From Cytobacillus luteolus (lineage in GTDB: Bacteria; Bacillota; Bacilli; Bacillales; Bacillaceae_L), in NCBI RefSeq assembly GCF_017873715.1, contig NZ_JAGGKM010000003.1:310001-374000 (forward strand): a DNA stretch of 64,000 nucleotides, written 5' to 3'. Both the position numbers and the translations under genes were made by a program. A model generated the notes under the pieces. It was not told where the DNA came from. It searched no databases and saw nothing but the letters and a program-made list of their open reading frames with translations. Each line of letters begins with the position of its first letter. The stretch's first letter is position 1. This document shows, in pieces, positions 54,338 through 63,020 of this stretch.

Positions 54338-54652
54338 TTGATTAAAAGTTTCGTCTTGTTTGTCTTATTAGTCTTAGGGATTGAACTTGCTATACTCTTT
54401 GGAATATTTATGTTTCTAAATACGAATTTGTTAAGTACGATGTTTTTTGGTTCTGTTGGATTTATTCTTGTTGCTTTTATTACAGGATCAAAAGGAGATG
54501 CCATTTCTAAAGGTGGACAGCTAGCTGTCTTCGAATCACTAGGTGGTGCCTATAAACCAGAACATGAACAAGCATCTTTACGCGTAGGTCCATTTCTTCT
54601 AGGTTCTATCTTGTGTTTTATACTATATGTTATCTTGGAGGTTTTATTGTGA
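54338..54652 (+). CDS. DUF3899-like membrane protein
   Basis: 104 residues, four hydrophobic helices with a short loop GSKGDAISKGGQLAVFESLGGAYKPEHEQASLRVGPF. Fits the pattern of DUF3899. TTG start after GGAGGGG. Overlaps the next gene (GTGA). Function unknown. Confidence 0.72.
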   Translation: MIKSFVLFVLLVLGIELAILFGIFMFLNTNLLSTMFFGSVGFILVAFITGSKGDAISKGGQLAVFESLGGAYKPEHEQASLRVGPFLLGSILCFILYVILEVLL

Positions 54653-55248
54653 AAAAAGAATATGTATACCCCGCCCTCATTTTTTTGTTGGCAATCACAA
54701 TAATATCGGTTATGAGAGCACAAGAGATAAAAGATGATTTCCGTCAACTACAAGTGGCCAATGAAAAGTTTGTAGAGCAGGTATCAACCTTAGAAATGGA
54801 AATAGAAAAACATTCTAGTTCTTCAGAGAAGTTAGAGAAGGAAAATAACCGATTAACAGAGGAGATCTCCAAACTAGAGGAAGAAAACGAAACTATAAAA
54901 ACATCTGTCAATTATCAAGACTTTCACGAAGCGGTAAGTACAGTTGAATCATACAAGGTTGCTAAGACATTTGAGGAGGCACGAGAATACTTACTGTTCG
55001 CCAATGGTCTAGGGTACACTAAGAGTGATGATGGTTGTCCGTGTGAAATTTCGTTTAACGGAAGAGGCTTTAAATGGTTTCCCAATGCTGTACAAGAATT
55101 AAAGGAATTTAGCATTGAAGGAGATAAAATTTATCTAACATACAATACTAGTGAAGACATTAAACGTAATTATAAGTTTATTTTAGCTAAAGGGGAATAC
55201 TTAGACCAGTTAGGAAAATGGAGAATAAAGTTAATTACAATTGATTAA
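54649..55248 (+). CDS. Membrane-anchored coiled-coil protein
   Basis: 199 residues. N-terminal helix (YVYPALIFLLAITIISVM), then about 60 residues of coiled coil with heptads (EKFVEQVSTLEMEIEKHSSS, KLEKENNRLTEEISKLEEEN), then a C-terminal globular part with CPCE. GTG 54649 overlaps the stop of the DUF3899-like gene, so the two form a translationally coupled pair. No named family. Confidence 0.72.
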   Translation: MKKEYVYPALIFLLAITIISVMRAQEIKDDFRQLQVANEKFVEQVSTLEMEIEKHSSSSEKLEKENNRLTEEISKLEEENETIKTSVNYQDFHEAVSTVESYKVAKTFEEAREYLLFANGLGYTKSDDGCPCEISFNGRGFKWFPNAVQELKEFSIEGDKIYLTYNTSEDIKRNYKFILAKGEYLDQLGKWRIKLITID

Positions 55249-55270
55249 ATCCGCAAGATTATTGAATGTA

Positions 55271-55343
55271 TTAACGGAGAGCTTATCTTAAAGAGGATAA
55301 GTCTCTTTTTTGTGGAAGTTATTAAGCTAACGGGAAGGTTAGT
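55271..55343 (+). repeat. Hairpin repeat A
   Basis: TTAACGGAGAGCTTATC, loop TTAAAGAG, GATAAGTCTC, T run, then the trailing ATTAAGCTAACGGGAAGGTTAGT. First member of the family of hairpins separating genes from 55 to 64 kb. It may also end transcription of the coupled pair upstream. Confidence 0.65.
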
Positions 55344-55472
55344 TGAATACGACATTGTAGAGTATTTGTCCAAAAAAGGATTAATGCTCTTTCCTGTGGA
55401 AGTAAATAATGAAAGTTAAAGTAGACATAATGGAGGAATTAGGGTGTCAAATATTAGTTGGAAAAGATTTAT

Positions 55473-55874
55473 ATGTTAGAAAAACTTAGAAGAATTAATA
55501 TGAAAACGGCCGTATTTATGGGGGCTTGTTTTTACTCTTTAACATTGTTACTCCATGTTTTAATTATAAGCGGTGTTATCCCATTTACATGGGTTAATGG
55601 AGGAAGATCTGAATCTTTTGCGACTCAGCTACCAATATCAATTATTAATATAATTATCTGTAGTATTGGAGGAGTTTTTACGATTGTTGTTCGCAAGACA
55701 ACACTATTTAAATACAAAAGAGGAATAACAGTAATATGTTGGTTTTTTGTTATACTTTGGTCTTTTGGATTTATACAACAATTGTTAGGAACACCTTTTG
55801 AAAAAATGTTTTGTTCATTTTTATTACTTGTTGGAGTCATCTCTAACTTCCGTATGGCGATAGAATATAGATAG
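55473..55874 (+). CDS. Four-helix membrane protein, unknown
   Basis: 133 residues from ATG 55473; four hydrophobic helices (GACFYSLTLLLHVLIIS, PISIINIIICSIGGVF, ITVICWFFVILWSFGF, CSFLLLVGVISNF). An alternative ATG 55500 begins MKTAVFMG. A strong GGAGGAATTAGG site drives a GTG at 55444 in another frame that stops at 55479, overlapping this start. That is either a leader peptide or a sign of frameshift. Confidence 0.55.
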   Translation: MLEKLRRINMKTAVFMGACFYSLTLLLHVLIISGVIPFTWVNGGRSESFATQLPISIINIIICSIGGVFTIVVRKTTLFKYKRGITVICWFFVILWSFGFIQQLLGTPFEKMFCSFLLLVGVISNFRMAIEYR

Positions 55875-55889
55875 AACTCAACTATAGTA

Positions 55890-55965
55890 CATCTTCATTT
55901 ATTCAGAAGGATTACTTTATTTATATTGAACTTATAGAACTATTGGAGAAGGTTTGTTGAATAAT
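55890..55965 (+). repeat. Degenerate hairpin repeat A'
   Basis: ATTCAGAAGGAT resembles the loop and AACTATTGGAGAAGG the right border of the family; the stem has decayed. The rest of the 55875-56144 gap holds nothing else I can identify. Confidence 0.35.
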
Positions 55966-56144
55966 ATTAGATTATTTGTGTCTATATAAAAGGGGTTAAA
56001 GTCTTTTTCTAATTGAAGTGACGGAAGTGTTTAACAAATTTAATATCTACGGATAGGACGAAGGGTTAATGAAGACAAAAGGAATAATCATATTATGATT
56101 CAGCTGGAAATTATTTGTGACCGAATTTACTTATTTTCTTATTG

Positions 56145-56211
56145 TGTTAACGGGTGCCATACTTCAAGAAGGAAGTATGGCTATTGGTGTTGAAGTATAG
56201 GAGCAGGTTAG
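56145..56211 (+). repeat. Hairpin repeat B
   Basis: GTTAACGGGTGCCATACTTC, loop AAGAAG, GAAGTATGGC (perfect 10-bp stem), then GTTGAAGTATAGGAGCAG and GTTAGT. The clearest member of the family. Confidence 0.8.
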
Positions 56212-56277
56212 TAAAAAAGGAAATATAAAAACTGTTGTAAATAGATAAATAATTTAAATAGAGAGAGAGTAGATATT

Positions 56278-56730
56278 TTGAGATTTTTAGTAGACGATGA
56301 TAATTGGGACATTATAGGTTATAAAGAATATTTTAAAAGTATTATACACCTTTTCGACAATATTACTTCTGAGTTTATCCTTACCAACTCGTTTCATGAT
56401 GGTACTATTAAGCATTTAGAGCTTATTAATCATGTTGATGAAGAAATAGAAGACCCTACCTCTATTCGTATGATGGTAAGGCATTACGATGAATCTTTTT
56501 ATGAAATAATCTGGAGTAAAGTAAGAAGATTTTACTTTGATTATGATATTACACGCTCTGTTTATACCAATTCAAATGAAATTGTTTCTAATAGTATGTG
56601 TGGTATTAATGAATGGGGCTATGATGAAATCTTAGAAACAGAAGACCATATGCTTTCACATGAAATCGTCTTATGTTCCAAAACCAGGATTATAATTATT
56701 TGTAAAGAAATTCAGATAAATCCTGTATGA
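56278..56730 (+). CDS. Orphan hypothetical protein (150 aa)
   Basis: 150 residues, acidic, with several aromatic residues: NSFHDGTIKHLELINH and MMVRHYDESFYEIIWSKVRRFYFDYD. No signal or membrane segment. TTG start behind GAGAGAG. In layout it recalls single-domain immunity-type or DUF-only proteins, but no family is recognised. Confidence 0.6.
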   Translation: MRFLVDDDNWDIIGYKEYFKSIIHLFDNITSEFILTNSFHDGTIKHLELINHVDEEIEDPTSIRMMVRHYDESFYEIIWSKVRRFYFDYDITRSVYTNSNEIVSNSMCGINEWGYDEILETEDHMLSHEIVLCSKTRIIIICKEIQINPV

Positions 56731-56744
56731 AAAGAATAATATGT

Positions 56745-56775
56745 TTGTTCAACTAACGGGGAGCTTATGCGAAAT
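56745..56775 (+). repeat. Hairpin repeat C, left half only
   Basis: AACTAACGGGGAGCTTATGC matches the left border and stem opening of the family; the right half is not recognisable. Confidence 0.4.
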
Positions 56776-56956
56776 AAATGGATAAAATCAATAACTTGAA
56801 GAGAAGAAGTCATTTTGGCATGTTGTAGCCAAGAAGACTTTTTCTTTTTTTATGCATTAATACAAACAATTGAATTATTTAAACCAGTGTTTTAATCCTT
56901 TTGGTGTTAATATTAAATCATCTAATTTTGTAATATTAAAAATTGTTTCAAATAAG

Positions 56957-56984
56957 TGATTACTTTTTTATACATAATCGTCTA
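56957..56984 (+). promoter_or_regulatory. ECF-type promoter before the sigma factor gene
   Basis: TGATTAC, 15 bases, CGTCTA. This fits ECF promoters of the SigX/SigM/SigW group (TGAAAC-type -35, CGTC -10) and suggests that the sigma factor drives its own operon. Confidence 0.6.
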
Positions 56985-57012
56985 TATATGTGAAAGGAGG
57001 CTGTGAGGATAG

Positions 57013-57537
57013 ATGAGTAGACTTTCAGCTGAGTTTGACCAAATTTACATGGAACACAGCGATAAAATATTCAGTTATATATTTTTACTAGTTAAAGATA
57101 ATGGAGTTGCAGAAGATTTAACGCAAGATACTTTTATTAAAGTGTACAAGAGTTTTGAAGATTTCAAGGGGGATTCAAGTATCTATACCTGGATAATAAA
57201 AATCGCACGAAACACCACAATCGATTATCTAAAAAGGAAAAATAGATTTGCCTTTTTCAGAATAGATCAATTTCGTTTAGAATCAAATGAATCATCTCCA
57301 CCTGAAATTTTATTAAAAAATGAAAATGTAAAAATACTATATGATGCTATAAAATCACTAAAGCTAAATTACCAAGAAGTAATAATCTTGCGTAAGATTA
57401 AGGGATTCTCTATTAAAGAGGTATCTACAATTCTTGATTGGGATGAAACAAAGGTGAAAAACACATCTACTAGAGCTTTAGCTGGATTAAAAAGGGAACT
57501 CATGAAAAGAGGTGAATCAAATGAAAAAGCACTCTGA
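57013..57537 (+). CDS. ECF sigma factor, SigX-like
   Basis: 174 residues. Sigma2 region AEDLTQDTFIKVYKSFEDFKGDSSIYTWIIKIARNTTIDYLKRK and sigma4 region LNYQEVIILRKIKGFSIKEVSTILDWDETKVKNTSTRAL. Closest by eye to B. subtilis SigX. AAAGGAGG site upstream of ATG. Overlaps its downstream partner by 17 bases. Confidence 0.9.
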   Translation: MSRLSAEFDQIYMEHSDKIFSYIFLLVKDNGVAEDLTQDTFIKVYKSFEDFKGDSSIYTWIIKIARNTTIDYLKRKNRFAFFRIDQFRLESNESSPPEILLKNENVKILYDAIKSLKLNYQEVIILRKIKGFSIKEVSTILDWDETKVKNTSTRALAGLKRELMKRGESNEKAL

Positions 57538-58132
57538 TTTAGACCATCTTTTTAAAGAACTGGACACTATCCCAAGAACTCAGCAAAGTAAACAACGCTC
57601 CTATCAGCTAATCAAAGAAAATTTAGAGGTGAAAGAGAAAAAGAGAAGTTCATTAATGTTAAGTTTCATTACTATTACACTTTTTGTAGGCTTTATGGTT
57701 GGTTCATTGGCTTTGATAGAAAATACCAACAATTCCTCAACATCTCAAGACAGTCCTTTTTCCGACTTGGTTAAAGAGAATAAGATAAACCGTACATTTT
57801 TAGCTAAATCTAAGTCGGAAAAAACGTTTAATATTAATAATCAAACAGGTTTAATGATGGGGACGATTGTAATCGACAACGATGATCAGTGGAACAAGGA
57901 ACTCATGTTACTATTGGAGCAACTGGAAGAGATTGATGCTGTCCCTTTTGCTGAACCGAATTATGACATGCTTATTAAATGGAGTGATAATACAAACTTG
58001 AAATTTAAGCTCTATTTCAGTGATGGAGTGTTTTTCCTTAAAGATGTATCTGAAAACAAATATTATAAATCAACCGCTGAAAATTCAGAAACACTTCAAG
58101 CAGTTCTTAGACGTATTCCAACCATAAATTAA
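57521..58132 (+). CDS. Candidate anti-sigma factor
   Basis: 203 residues: about 40 cytoplasmic residues with a sigma-binding-like helix, one membrane helix (LMLSFITITLFVGFMVGSLAL), then an extracytoplasmic domain. No HxxxCxxC zinc motif, so not a classic ZAS anti-sigma; similar in layout to RsiX. ATG 57521 follows AGAGGTGA. Assignment rests on coupling to the ECF gene. Confidence 0.7.
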   Translation: MKKHSDLDHLFKELDTIPRTQQSKQRSYQLIKENLEVKEKKRSSLMLSFITITLFVGFMVGSLALIENTNNSSTSQDSPFSDLVKENKINRTFLAKSKSEKTFNINNQTGLMMGTIVIDNDDQWNKELMLLLEQLEEIDAVPFAEPNYDMLIKWSDNTNLKFKLYFSDGVFFLKDVSENKYYKSTAENSETLQAVLRRIPTIN

Positions 58133-58147
58133 AATAAAGAGGTAAAA

Positions 58148-58375
58148 ATGAATAAGAAAATAAAAATACATTTACTATTTTATTATCCGATTACGGTGAT
58201 TTTATTTATGGTCATAAAGCATTTTAATTTGCAGCTATGGGTTACTTTATTATTGCTACCAATAATCCTTGGTCCATCATATTTTTTAATTAAGAAAATT
58301 CAATTAGAATGGAAACGATATACTGTTTACTCCCTGTTTATATTAGAAATATTGGTATTTTATTTGATTATATGA
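58148..58375 (+). CDS. Small membrane protein
   Basis: 75 residues with two or three hydrophobic helices (LLFYYPITVILFMVI, WVTLLLLPIILGPSYFLI, VYSLFILEILVFYLII). 15 bases after the anti-sigma-like gene and probably in its operon. GAGG site. No family known. Confidence 0.6.
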   Translation: MNKKIKIHLLFYYPITVILFMVIKHFNLQLWVTLLLLPIILGPSYFLIKKIQLEWKRYTVYSLFILEILVFYLII

Positions 58376-58436
58376 TTTGGTATTATCTTGTCGATCTGAC
58401 ACAGAAGAACAACTTTGTGAAAAGATATACTTAAAG

Positions 58437-58462
58437 TAAAGGGGGCGTTTACGCAATAAGGG
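58437..58462 (+). repeat. Hairpin repeat D, left half
   Basis: AAAGGGGGCGTTTACGCAAT and AAGGG resemble the left border, stem and loop of the family; right border not clear. Confidence 0.4.
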
Positions 58463-58497
58463 AAATCTGACTGATATATTGTAAAAGGGTGAAAGTG

Positions 58498-58926
58498 ATG
58501 GACAAGACATTAGAAGAGACTTTGAGAATACTTAAAGAATGTATTGTACGTGATGGAGGGATATTTGATTTAGGCTGGTGTGAAGAATTTTTATATCCCT
58601 TTTATAAGCACTTTGATGATAAAAATCGTGTCCTTAAAGCTGGTTCTCTCATTGACTTTTGGGGATTATTATGTGAATGGGAAGATGGTAGTGGTTTTCC
58701 ATTCTATACAGGTATTGAAGAGTTCGAATGTCACCATTTTGATAAGTATGCAAAAGCATTTATTCGAGCTAAATTGAAGATAAAGGAAGAGTTACCTAAT
58801 ATTTATTTTGTTATTATTGAGTCTTTAAAGCTTTTGGATAAAAGAGATGGATTTGAAAATGAACTACCGAATCTATCCAGTTCTCTACTTAATAATATCA
58901 GGGAAGAAAGTAATACTATTGCTTGA
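58498..58926 (+). CDS. Orphan hypothetical protein (142 aa)
   Basis: 142 residues from ATG 58498 (AAGGGTGA site). Acidic and soluble: GGIFDLGWCEEFLYPFYKHF, LLCEWEDGSGFPFYTGIEEF. No motif recognised. Stop is 31 bases before the next small gene. Confidence 0.6.
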   Translation: MDKTLEETLRILKECIVRDGGIFDLGWCEEFLYPFYKHFDDKNRVLKAGSLIDFWGLLCEWEDGSGFPFYTGIEEFECHHFDKYAKAFIRAKLKIKEELPNIYFVIIESLKLLDKRDGFENELPNLSSSLLNNIREESNTIA

Positions 58927-58957
58927 AAAAACGAATTGGAAAAATAGAGAGGTTAAA

Positions 58958-59131
58958 ATGGCTTACCCTCCTAATTTTAAAATTAACTATAAATATGATA
59001 TTTGGATAACTCCTCTAAAGAACATGCTAGAAATAGTTATTCCAAGTCAGAGTCAATATACTAGACTCTCCGCAAAAGAGTCGGCAATTTTATATGAAAT
59101 AATAACAGGTGAAAATCTAGTTGAAGATTAG
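58958..59131 (+). CDS. Orphan small protein (57 aa)
   Basis: 57 residues from ATG 58958 behind AGAGAGG: MAYPPNFKINYKYDIWITPL then SAKESAILYEIITGENL. Soluble; no family recognised. Confidence 0.5.
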   Translation: MAYPPNFKINYKYDIWITPLKNMLEIVIPSQSQYTRLSAKESAILYEIITGENLVED

Positions 59132-59135
59132 ATTT

Positions 59136-59166
59136 TTACGAACGGGAGCAAGAGTTTAAGATTCAA
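59136..59166 (+). repeat. Hairpin repeat E, left half
   Basis: TTACGAACGGGAGCAAGAG resembles the left border of the family; degenerate. Confidence 0.3.
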
Positions 59167-59201
59167 AAGACACATTTTGTGTCATAAAGGGGGATGGGGA
59201 T

Positions 59202-59633
59202 TTGAAAAAAGGTATTATCAAGTTATTTATTTTAAATTTCTTTCTAATTACGCTCTTAGGATGTTCCCAAAAAGTACCTAATGATTTTGACTTGAATCAA
59301 CTAACTAGAGTTGATGTACAAATATTCGATGGTGAAGATAATGAAAAAGAAAATATAATTACAGATGAAAAGACTATTACAACATTAAGAGAAATGCTTG
59401 GGAAGATTGAGTGGGAATTTAATGTAAAAGCTAAAATGACTCGAAAAGAAGATGTGAAAGCCACTTTATTCTTCACATTTGATAAGAATATGCCAGAAAG
59501 ATTGTTAGAATACTTTATTTGGTTTAATCAAGGCGATGATTCTGTAACGTTTATTGATAGAGAGAAGAATGCCCTTGGAACGTTTAATAAAGAAGATGCT
59601 CAAATATTAAAAAATATTCTGGAAAATAATTAG
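59202..59633 (+). CDS. Orphan lipoprotein (143 aa)
   Basis: 143 residues. Signal with lipobox TLLGCSQK; mature part acidic, VDVQIFDGEDNEKENIITDEKTI and GKIEWEFNVKAK. TTG start after GGGGATGGGG. Resembles many small Bacillus lipoproteins of unknown role. Confidence 0.65.
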   Translation: MKKGIIKLFILNFFLITLLGCSQKVPNDFDLNQLTRVDVQIFDGEDNEKENIITDEKTITTLREMLGKIEWEFNVKAKMTRKEDVKATLFFTFDKNMPERLLEYFIWFNQGDDSVTFIDREKNALGTFNKEDAQILKNILENN

Positions 59634-59770
59634 AAAACAAGGATTACTGGTTTGTTAAATGTGTTGTACTTCACTTAAAGTAATGTGCGTGAAAATGGAA
59701 GAAGAACAGCTACTGTTAGAAGCAGATTGTAATTCTGAAACAATTCCATAAATATGTTTTTTTCTTGTTG

Positions 59771-59836
59771 CGTTAACGGGGGCATTTCTTCAAGAAGGAG
59801 AAGTGCTTTTCTTGTGGAAAACTATTCTACTAACGA
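59771..59836 (+). repeat. Hairpin repeat F
   Basis: CGTTAACGGGGGCATTTCTTC, loop AAGAAG, GAGAAGTGC, then CTTTTCTTGTGGAAAACTATTC and TACTAACG. Outer arms CGTTA and TAACG also pair. Confidence 0.75.
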
Positions 59837-59892
59837 ACAGAATAAATAAACAACTATAATTAAATTAAGTCTGGTATTCAGGGAGGTAGAAA

Positions 59893-60813
59893 ATGCTTAA
59901 CATTATTGAAAATGTAATAGATAGAATATCTTTCTTCAATGGTTATTCAAGTGTTGAGAAAGTAGAGAAGGGTTATTCACTTGATAATAAATACATAGTT
60001 ATAAAGGGGTTAAATAAATATCTTTTACGCATTTCAGACATTAAATATTACCAAAAAAGAGAAGCGGAATATAAGTTACTTCAAGAGTTAGAAGATAGAA
60101 GAATTCAATCACAAAAACCTATCTTATTTGGTGAGATAATAAACGATAACATTTGTTTTATGGTAATAGAGTATATTGAAGGAATTCCTGCAATTGAAGC
60201 GTTTAAAAAATGTTCTAATAGTATTCAACATCAAATTGGCTTAGAGGCTGGAAAAGAACTATATAAAATTCATCAAATAAAAGCCCCAGCTCATATATCT
60301 AAATGGGATGAAAGACAAAGTAAGAAATATAGATATTACCTAAGTGAATATGAGAAAGGCAATTTTAAACTTAATATAGATAATAAAATCATTGGTTTTA
60401 TTGAAGATAATATAAAGTTATTAACTGAAAGGCCTAATACTCTTCTACATGACGATTTTCATTTGGAACATATAATACTTTCAGATTATAAATATAAAGG
60501 GATTATTGATTTCAATGGATACGATTACGGGGACCCGTATCATGATTTCTATAATCTATCTTTATTTAGCAGAAGAATTAGCGTACCATTTGTTATAGGA
60601 CAAATTAATGGTTATTTCTCAGCTCAACCAGAAGACTATTTTTGGAAGTTATACTCACTATATTCTGCAATGAATATATTTTCCACCATAGTTTGGACCA
60701 AAAATTATGACCCTAATTCCTTTGATGATGCGTTAGAGAGAATTGAGATAATTTTAGAAGACCATGATTATTTCAACAGTATTAAACCTAAGTGGTACAG
60801 TTCAAATTTGTAA
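59893..60813 (+). CDS. APH-fold phosphotransferase
   Basis: 306 residues of the aminoglycoside-phosphotransferase/choline-kinase fold. N-lobe YIVIKGLNKYLLRISD (Lys), hinge MVIEYIEGIPAIE, catalytic loop LLHDDFHLEHIIL and metal motif IIDFNGYDYGDPYHDF. The residue usually Asn in the HxDxxxxN loop is His here, as I recall for macrolide kinases. Resistance or metabolite kinase: undetermined. GGGAGG precedes ATG. Confidence 0.82.
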   Translation: MLNIIENVIDRISFFNGYSSVEKVEKGYSLDNKYIVIKGLNKYLLRISDIKYYQKREAEYKLLQELEDRRIQSQKPILFGEIINDNICFMVIEYIEGIPAIEAFKKCSNSIQHQIGLEAGKELYKIHQIKAPAHISKWDERQSKKYRYYLSEYEKGNFKLNIDNKIIGFIEDNIKLLTERPNTLLHDDFHLEHIILSDYKYKGIIDFNGYDYGDPYHDFYNLSLFSRRISVPFVIGQINGYFSAQPEDYFWKLYSLYSAMNIFSTIVWTKNYDPNSFDDALERIEIILEDHDYFNSIKPKWYSSNL

Positions 60814-60852
60814 ATGCTCTTATACAATATTATAACCTTGTGAATAAATACA

Positions 60853-60926
60853 CTTACACTAAGGGGGCTCTAATTCAAGAAGGATTAGAGTTTCTTTTGT
60901 TGAACTATAGGAGCAGTATAGTGTGA
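60853..60926 (+). repeat. Hairpin repeat G
   Basis: ACACTAAGGGGGCTCTAATTC, loop AAGAAG, GATTAGAGTTTC, TTTTGTTGAACTATAGGAGCAG-type right border, and TAGTGT. Outer arms ACACTA and TAGTGT pair perfectly. Confidence 0.8.
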
Positions 60927-61000
60927 GAATGAAACTTTGTGTAATGGTTATTCGTAGCTACTACTAACAAGTTACGGTTTTGAAGAGAGGTGTTTAAGTT

Positions 61001-61543
61001 ATGTATAAAATCTTTTGTTCTATTATTGTTATTTATTTAATTTTCTTAACAGGGTGCTCGGATTCACCCAAATATAATGATGAAGATGTTGCTGCAATAG
61101 TTAAAGGAGAAGAGATAACAATTGGTGAATTACGGTTTTTATATCCTGATGAAGAAATATTTAATATGTTGGACGGGACAATAAAAGCAAAATTAGTAAT
61201 AGAAGAAGCGAAGAAAATGAATATCGATGTGTCAAAAGAAGTTAACGATACGATAAAGGCATTGGGGGATTATCCACCTGACCATATAGATACTGAGGCT
61301 GCAAATTCAATTCGTAAGTTTGTTGAACCACAAGCTGAAAAACTTGGATTGGCTCCAGAAGCATATTACAAAAAGTACATTGAGATAACAACTGAAACGG
61401 GTGCGTATGTTAATGCCTATATACAAAAGGTATTAGGTGAACCAAGGGATGATTATGAAAAGTATGATGAACAAGCAAATAAGTATCTCAATGAATTAGT
61501 TGAAGAAAATAAAGATGAGATTAAGATACTAATTAGTAACTGA
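61001..61543 (+). CDS. SurA_N-like lipoprotein
   Basis: 180 residues. Lipobox IFLTGCSDS; the mature part has AAIVKGEEITIGELRFLYP and IKAKLVIEEAKKMNIDVSKEVN, the pattern of chaperone domains of SurA/PrsA-like proteins, but without a prolyl-isomerase domain. GAGAGGTG before ATG. Function unknown; secretion-chaperone-like fold is inference. Confidence 0.7.
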   Translation: MYKIFCSIIVIYLIFLTGCSDSPKYNDEDVAAIVKGEEITIGELRFLYPDEEIFNMLDGTIKAKLVIEEAKKMNIDVSKEVNDTIKALGDYPPDHIDTEAANSIRKFVEPQAEKLGLAPEAYYKKYIEITTETGAYVNAYIQKVLGEPRDDYEKYDEQANKYLNELVEENKDEIKILISN

Positions 61544-61552
61544 TGGAATTGC

Positions 61553-61613
61553 TTCTTCAACTATTGGGAGCACTAGTAGAACAAGGATTATCACGGTGGT
61601 AGCTCCTATTATA
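61553..61613 (+). repeat. Hairpin repeat H, diverged
   Basis: TTCAACTATTGGGAGCAC, loop region AGAACAAGGAT, then GGTAGCTCC. Outer stem GGAGC/GCTCC kept, inner part altered. Confidence 0.45.
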
Positions 61614-61783
61614 TAAAGTATTAACACAAAATAGTGTAGAGTGAGTAGAGTGTACAAAGGAACAAAGGTAAATGTTTAATTCGACGGGTACTAAGGTTAA
61701 GCACAAGTTATCAATATGAAGAAATGATGTACAGACTTGTGTAAAGTTATGTAGAATAAGATTAAAGTAATCTATTCAAATGG

Positions 61784-62083
61784 GTGGTGGATGAATTGCA
61801 AAGAGAGCTAATTGAAGAACAACTAAAAGCTTCTAAGAAAGTCTTACAAGAGCAATACGGTATAGAGAAAATAGGAATATTTGGTTCGTTTGCACGTAAT
61901 GAACATCATGAGAATAGTGATTTAGATATTTTAATTGAGGTAGGAAAGCCTATAGGATTAGAGTTTTTTGATATTAAATATTATCTCGAAGAAAAACTTG
62001 GTGTTTCTGTTGATTTAGTAACTATAAATGGTTTAAAACCACAACTGCGTGACCGAATTCTCGAAGAGGTAATCTTTCAATGA
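61784..62083 (+). CDS. mntA: MntA-type nucleotidyltransferase antitoxin
   Basis: 99 residues. Minimal nucleotidyltransferase with [20 protein letters not shown] (GSx10DxD). In type VII systems it adds AMP to HepT and neutralises it. GTG start is uncertain (others at 61787 and TTG 61796). Stop overlaps the hepT start (ATGA). Confidence 0.87.
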   Translation: MVDELQRELIEEQLKASKKVLQEQYGIEKIGIFGSFARNEHHENSDLDILIEVGKPIGLEFFDIKYYLEEKLGVSVDLVTINGLKPQLRDRILEEVIFQ

Positions 62084-62415
62084 AAAGAGATTATGCACTT
62101 TATTTAGAAGACATTGTAGAGGCCATTCAAAAAATAGAGAAGTATACTCATGGATTGACTTTTGAAGGATTTGAAGATAGTAGTTTGATTGTTGATGCTG
62201 TTATCAGAAACTTAGAAGTAATCGGTGAAGCTGCCAATAAAATTCCAAGTGAAATAAGGGAACGAAGTCCAGAAATTCCTTGGAGAAAGATGATTGATCT
62301 TCGGAACATTTTAATTCATGAATACTTTGGGGTAGACCTTTCAATAGTCTGGGTAGTTGCAACAAAAAACATTCCTGATTTAAAACAATACTTTATAGAA
62401 CTTAAGAAAAATTAA
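62080..62415 (+). CDS. hepT: HepT-like (DUF86) toxin
   Basis: 111 residues, helical HEPN domain. The catalytic RX4HXY motif is seen as RNILIHEYF (about residue 90), with an intact Tyr, the AMPylation target. RNase activity is expected. Coupled to mntA. Confidence 0.88.
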   Translation: MKRDYALYLEDIVEAIQKIEKYTHGLTFEGFEDSSLIVDAVIRNLEVIGEAANKIPSEIRERSPEIPWRKMIDLRNILIHEYFGVDLSIVWVVATKNIPDLKQYFIELKKN

Positions 62416-62510
62416 CCTAAGTTAGATTGGATATATACTTTTTGAAATTTAAAAGATTGGGAAGAAAATAGAAGCAACGTAGAAAAAGTTACGTTTCCTC
62501 GTTTCTTTTA

Positions 62511-62888
62511 TCAGAAACATTTTTGGTGAAACTCTTGTCTAGGTTTACCGCTTAATTGTGCATAGATACGGGTTGTTTCACTTTTTTCATGTCCCAGTAA
62601 ACTTTGAATAACATCAATCGGGGCTCAATTATTTAAAAGATGGGTTGCATAGCTGTGCCTTAATTGATGGGGGTGAATATTTTTGTTGATCCCTGCACGG
62701 CTTGAGATACGCTTAATGATATATCTTATTTGTGCAATACTCATTCGATGCGGAAAGCGCTCCGTTACAAATATCGCCGATTCCTTATCACTACTTTCAT
62801 CGAGATACCTTTTTAGCCATATTTAGCACCGAATATTAAAATATACCTCACGTTCTTTATCCCCTTTACCATATTGAAGTATAGGATG
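62511..62888 (-). pseudogene. Tyrosine recombinase remnant, two stops
   Basis: The minus-strand translation gives QYGKGDKEREVYFNIRC, stop, IWLKRYLDESSDKESAIF, RMSIAQIRYIIKRISSRAG, HPHQLRHSYATHLLNN, stop, APIDVIQSLLGHEKSETTRI, YAQLSGK. Catalytic R/H and the Tyr are legible. The TGA replaces what should be GGA. The N-terminal core-binding half is missing; the end abuts a long hairpin. Not functional as read. Confidence 0.85.
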
Positions 62889-62898
62889 CGATTGTGAA

Positions 62899-62945
62899 AA
62901 AACGAAGAGGTATTGATCCAATATGGATTAATACCTCTTCGTTTT
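62899..62945. terminator. Long hairpin (21-bp stem)
   Basis: AAAACGAAGAGGTATT and AATACCTCTTCGTTTT with inner ATCC/GGAT. A T-rich tail follows. A terminator or an end of a lost mobile element. Confidence 0.65.
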
Positions 62946-63020
62946 ATTTATAAGGAGAGTAGTTAAATTAAAAAGGAAAAATTATCTATTTTGTCGAAAA
63001 TGTTAACCAAGGAGAAGCAG

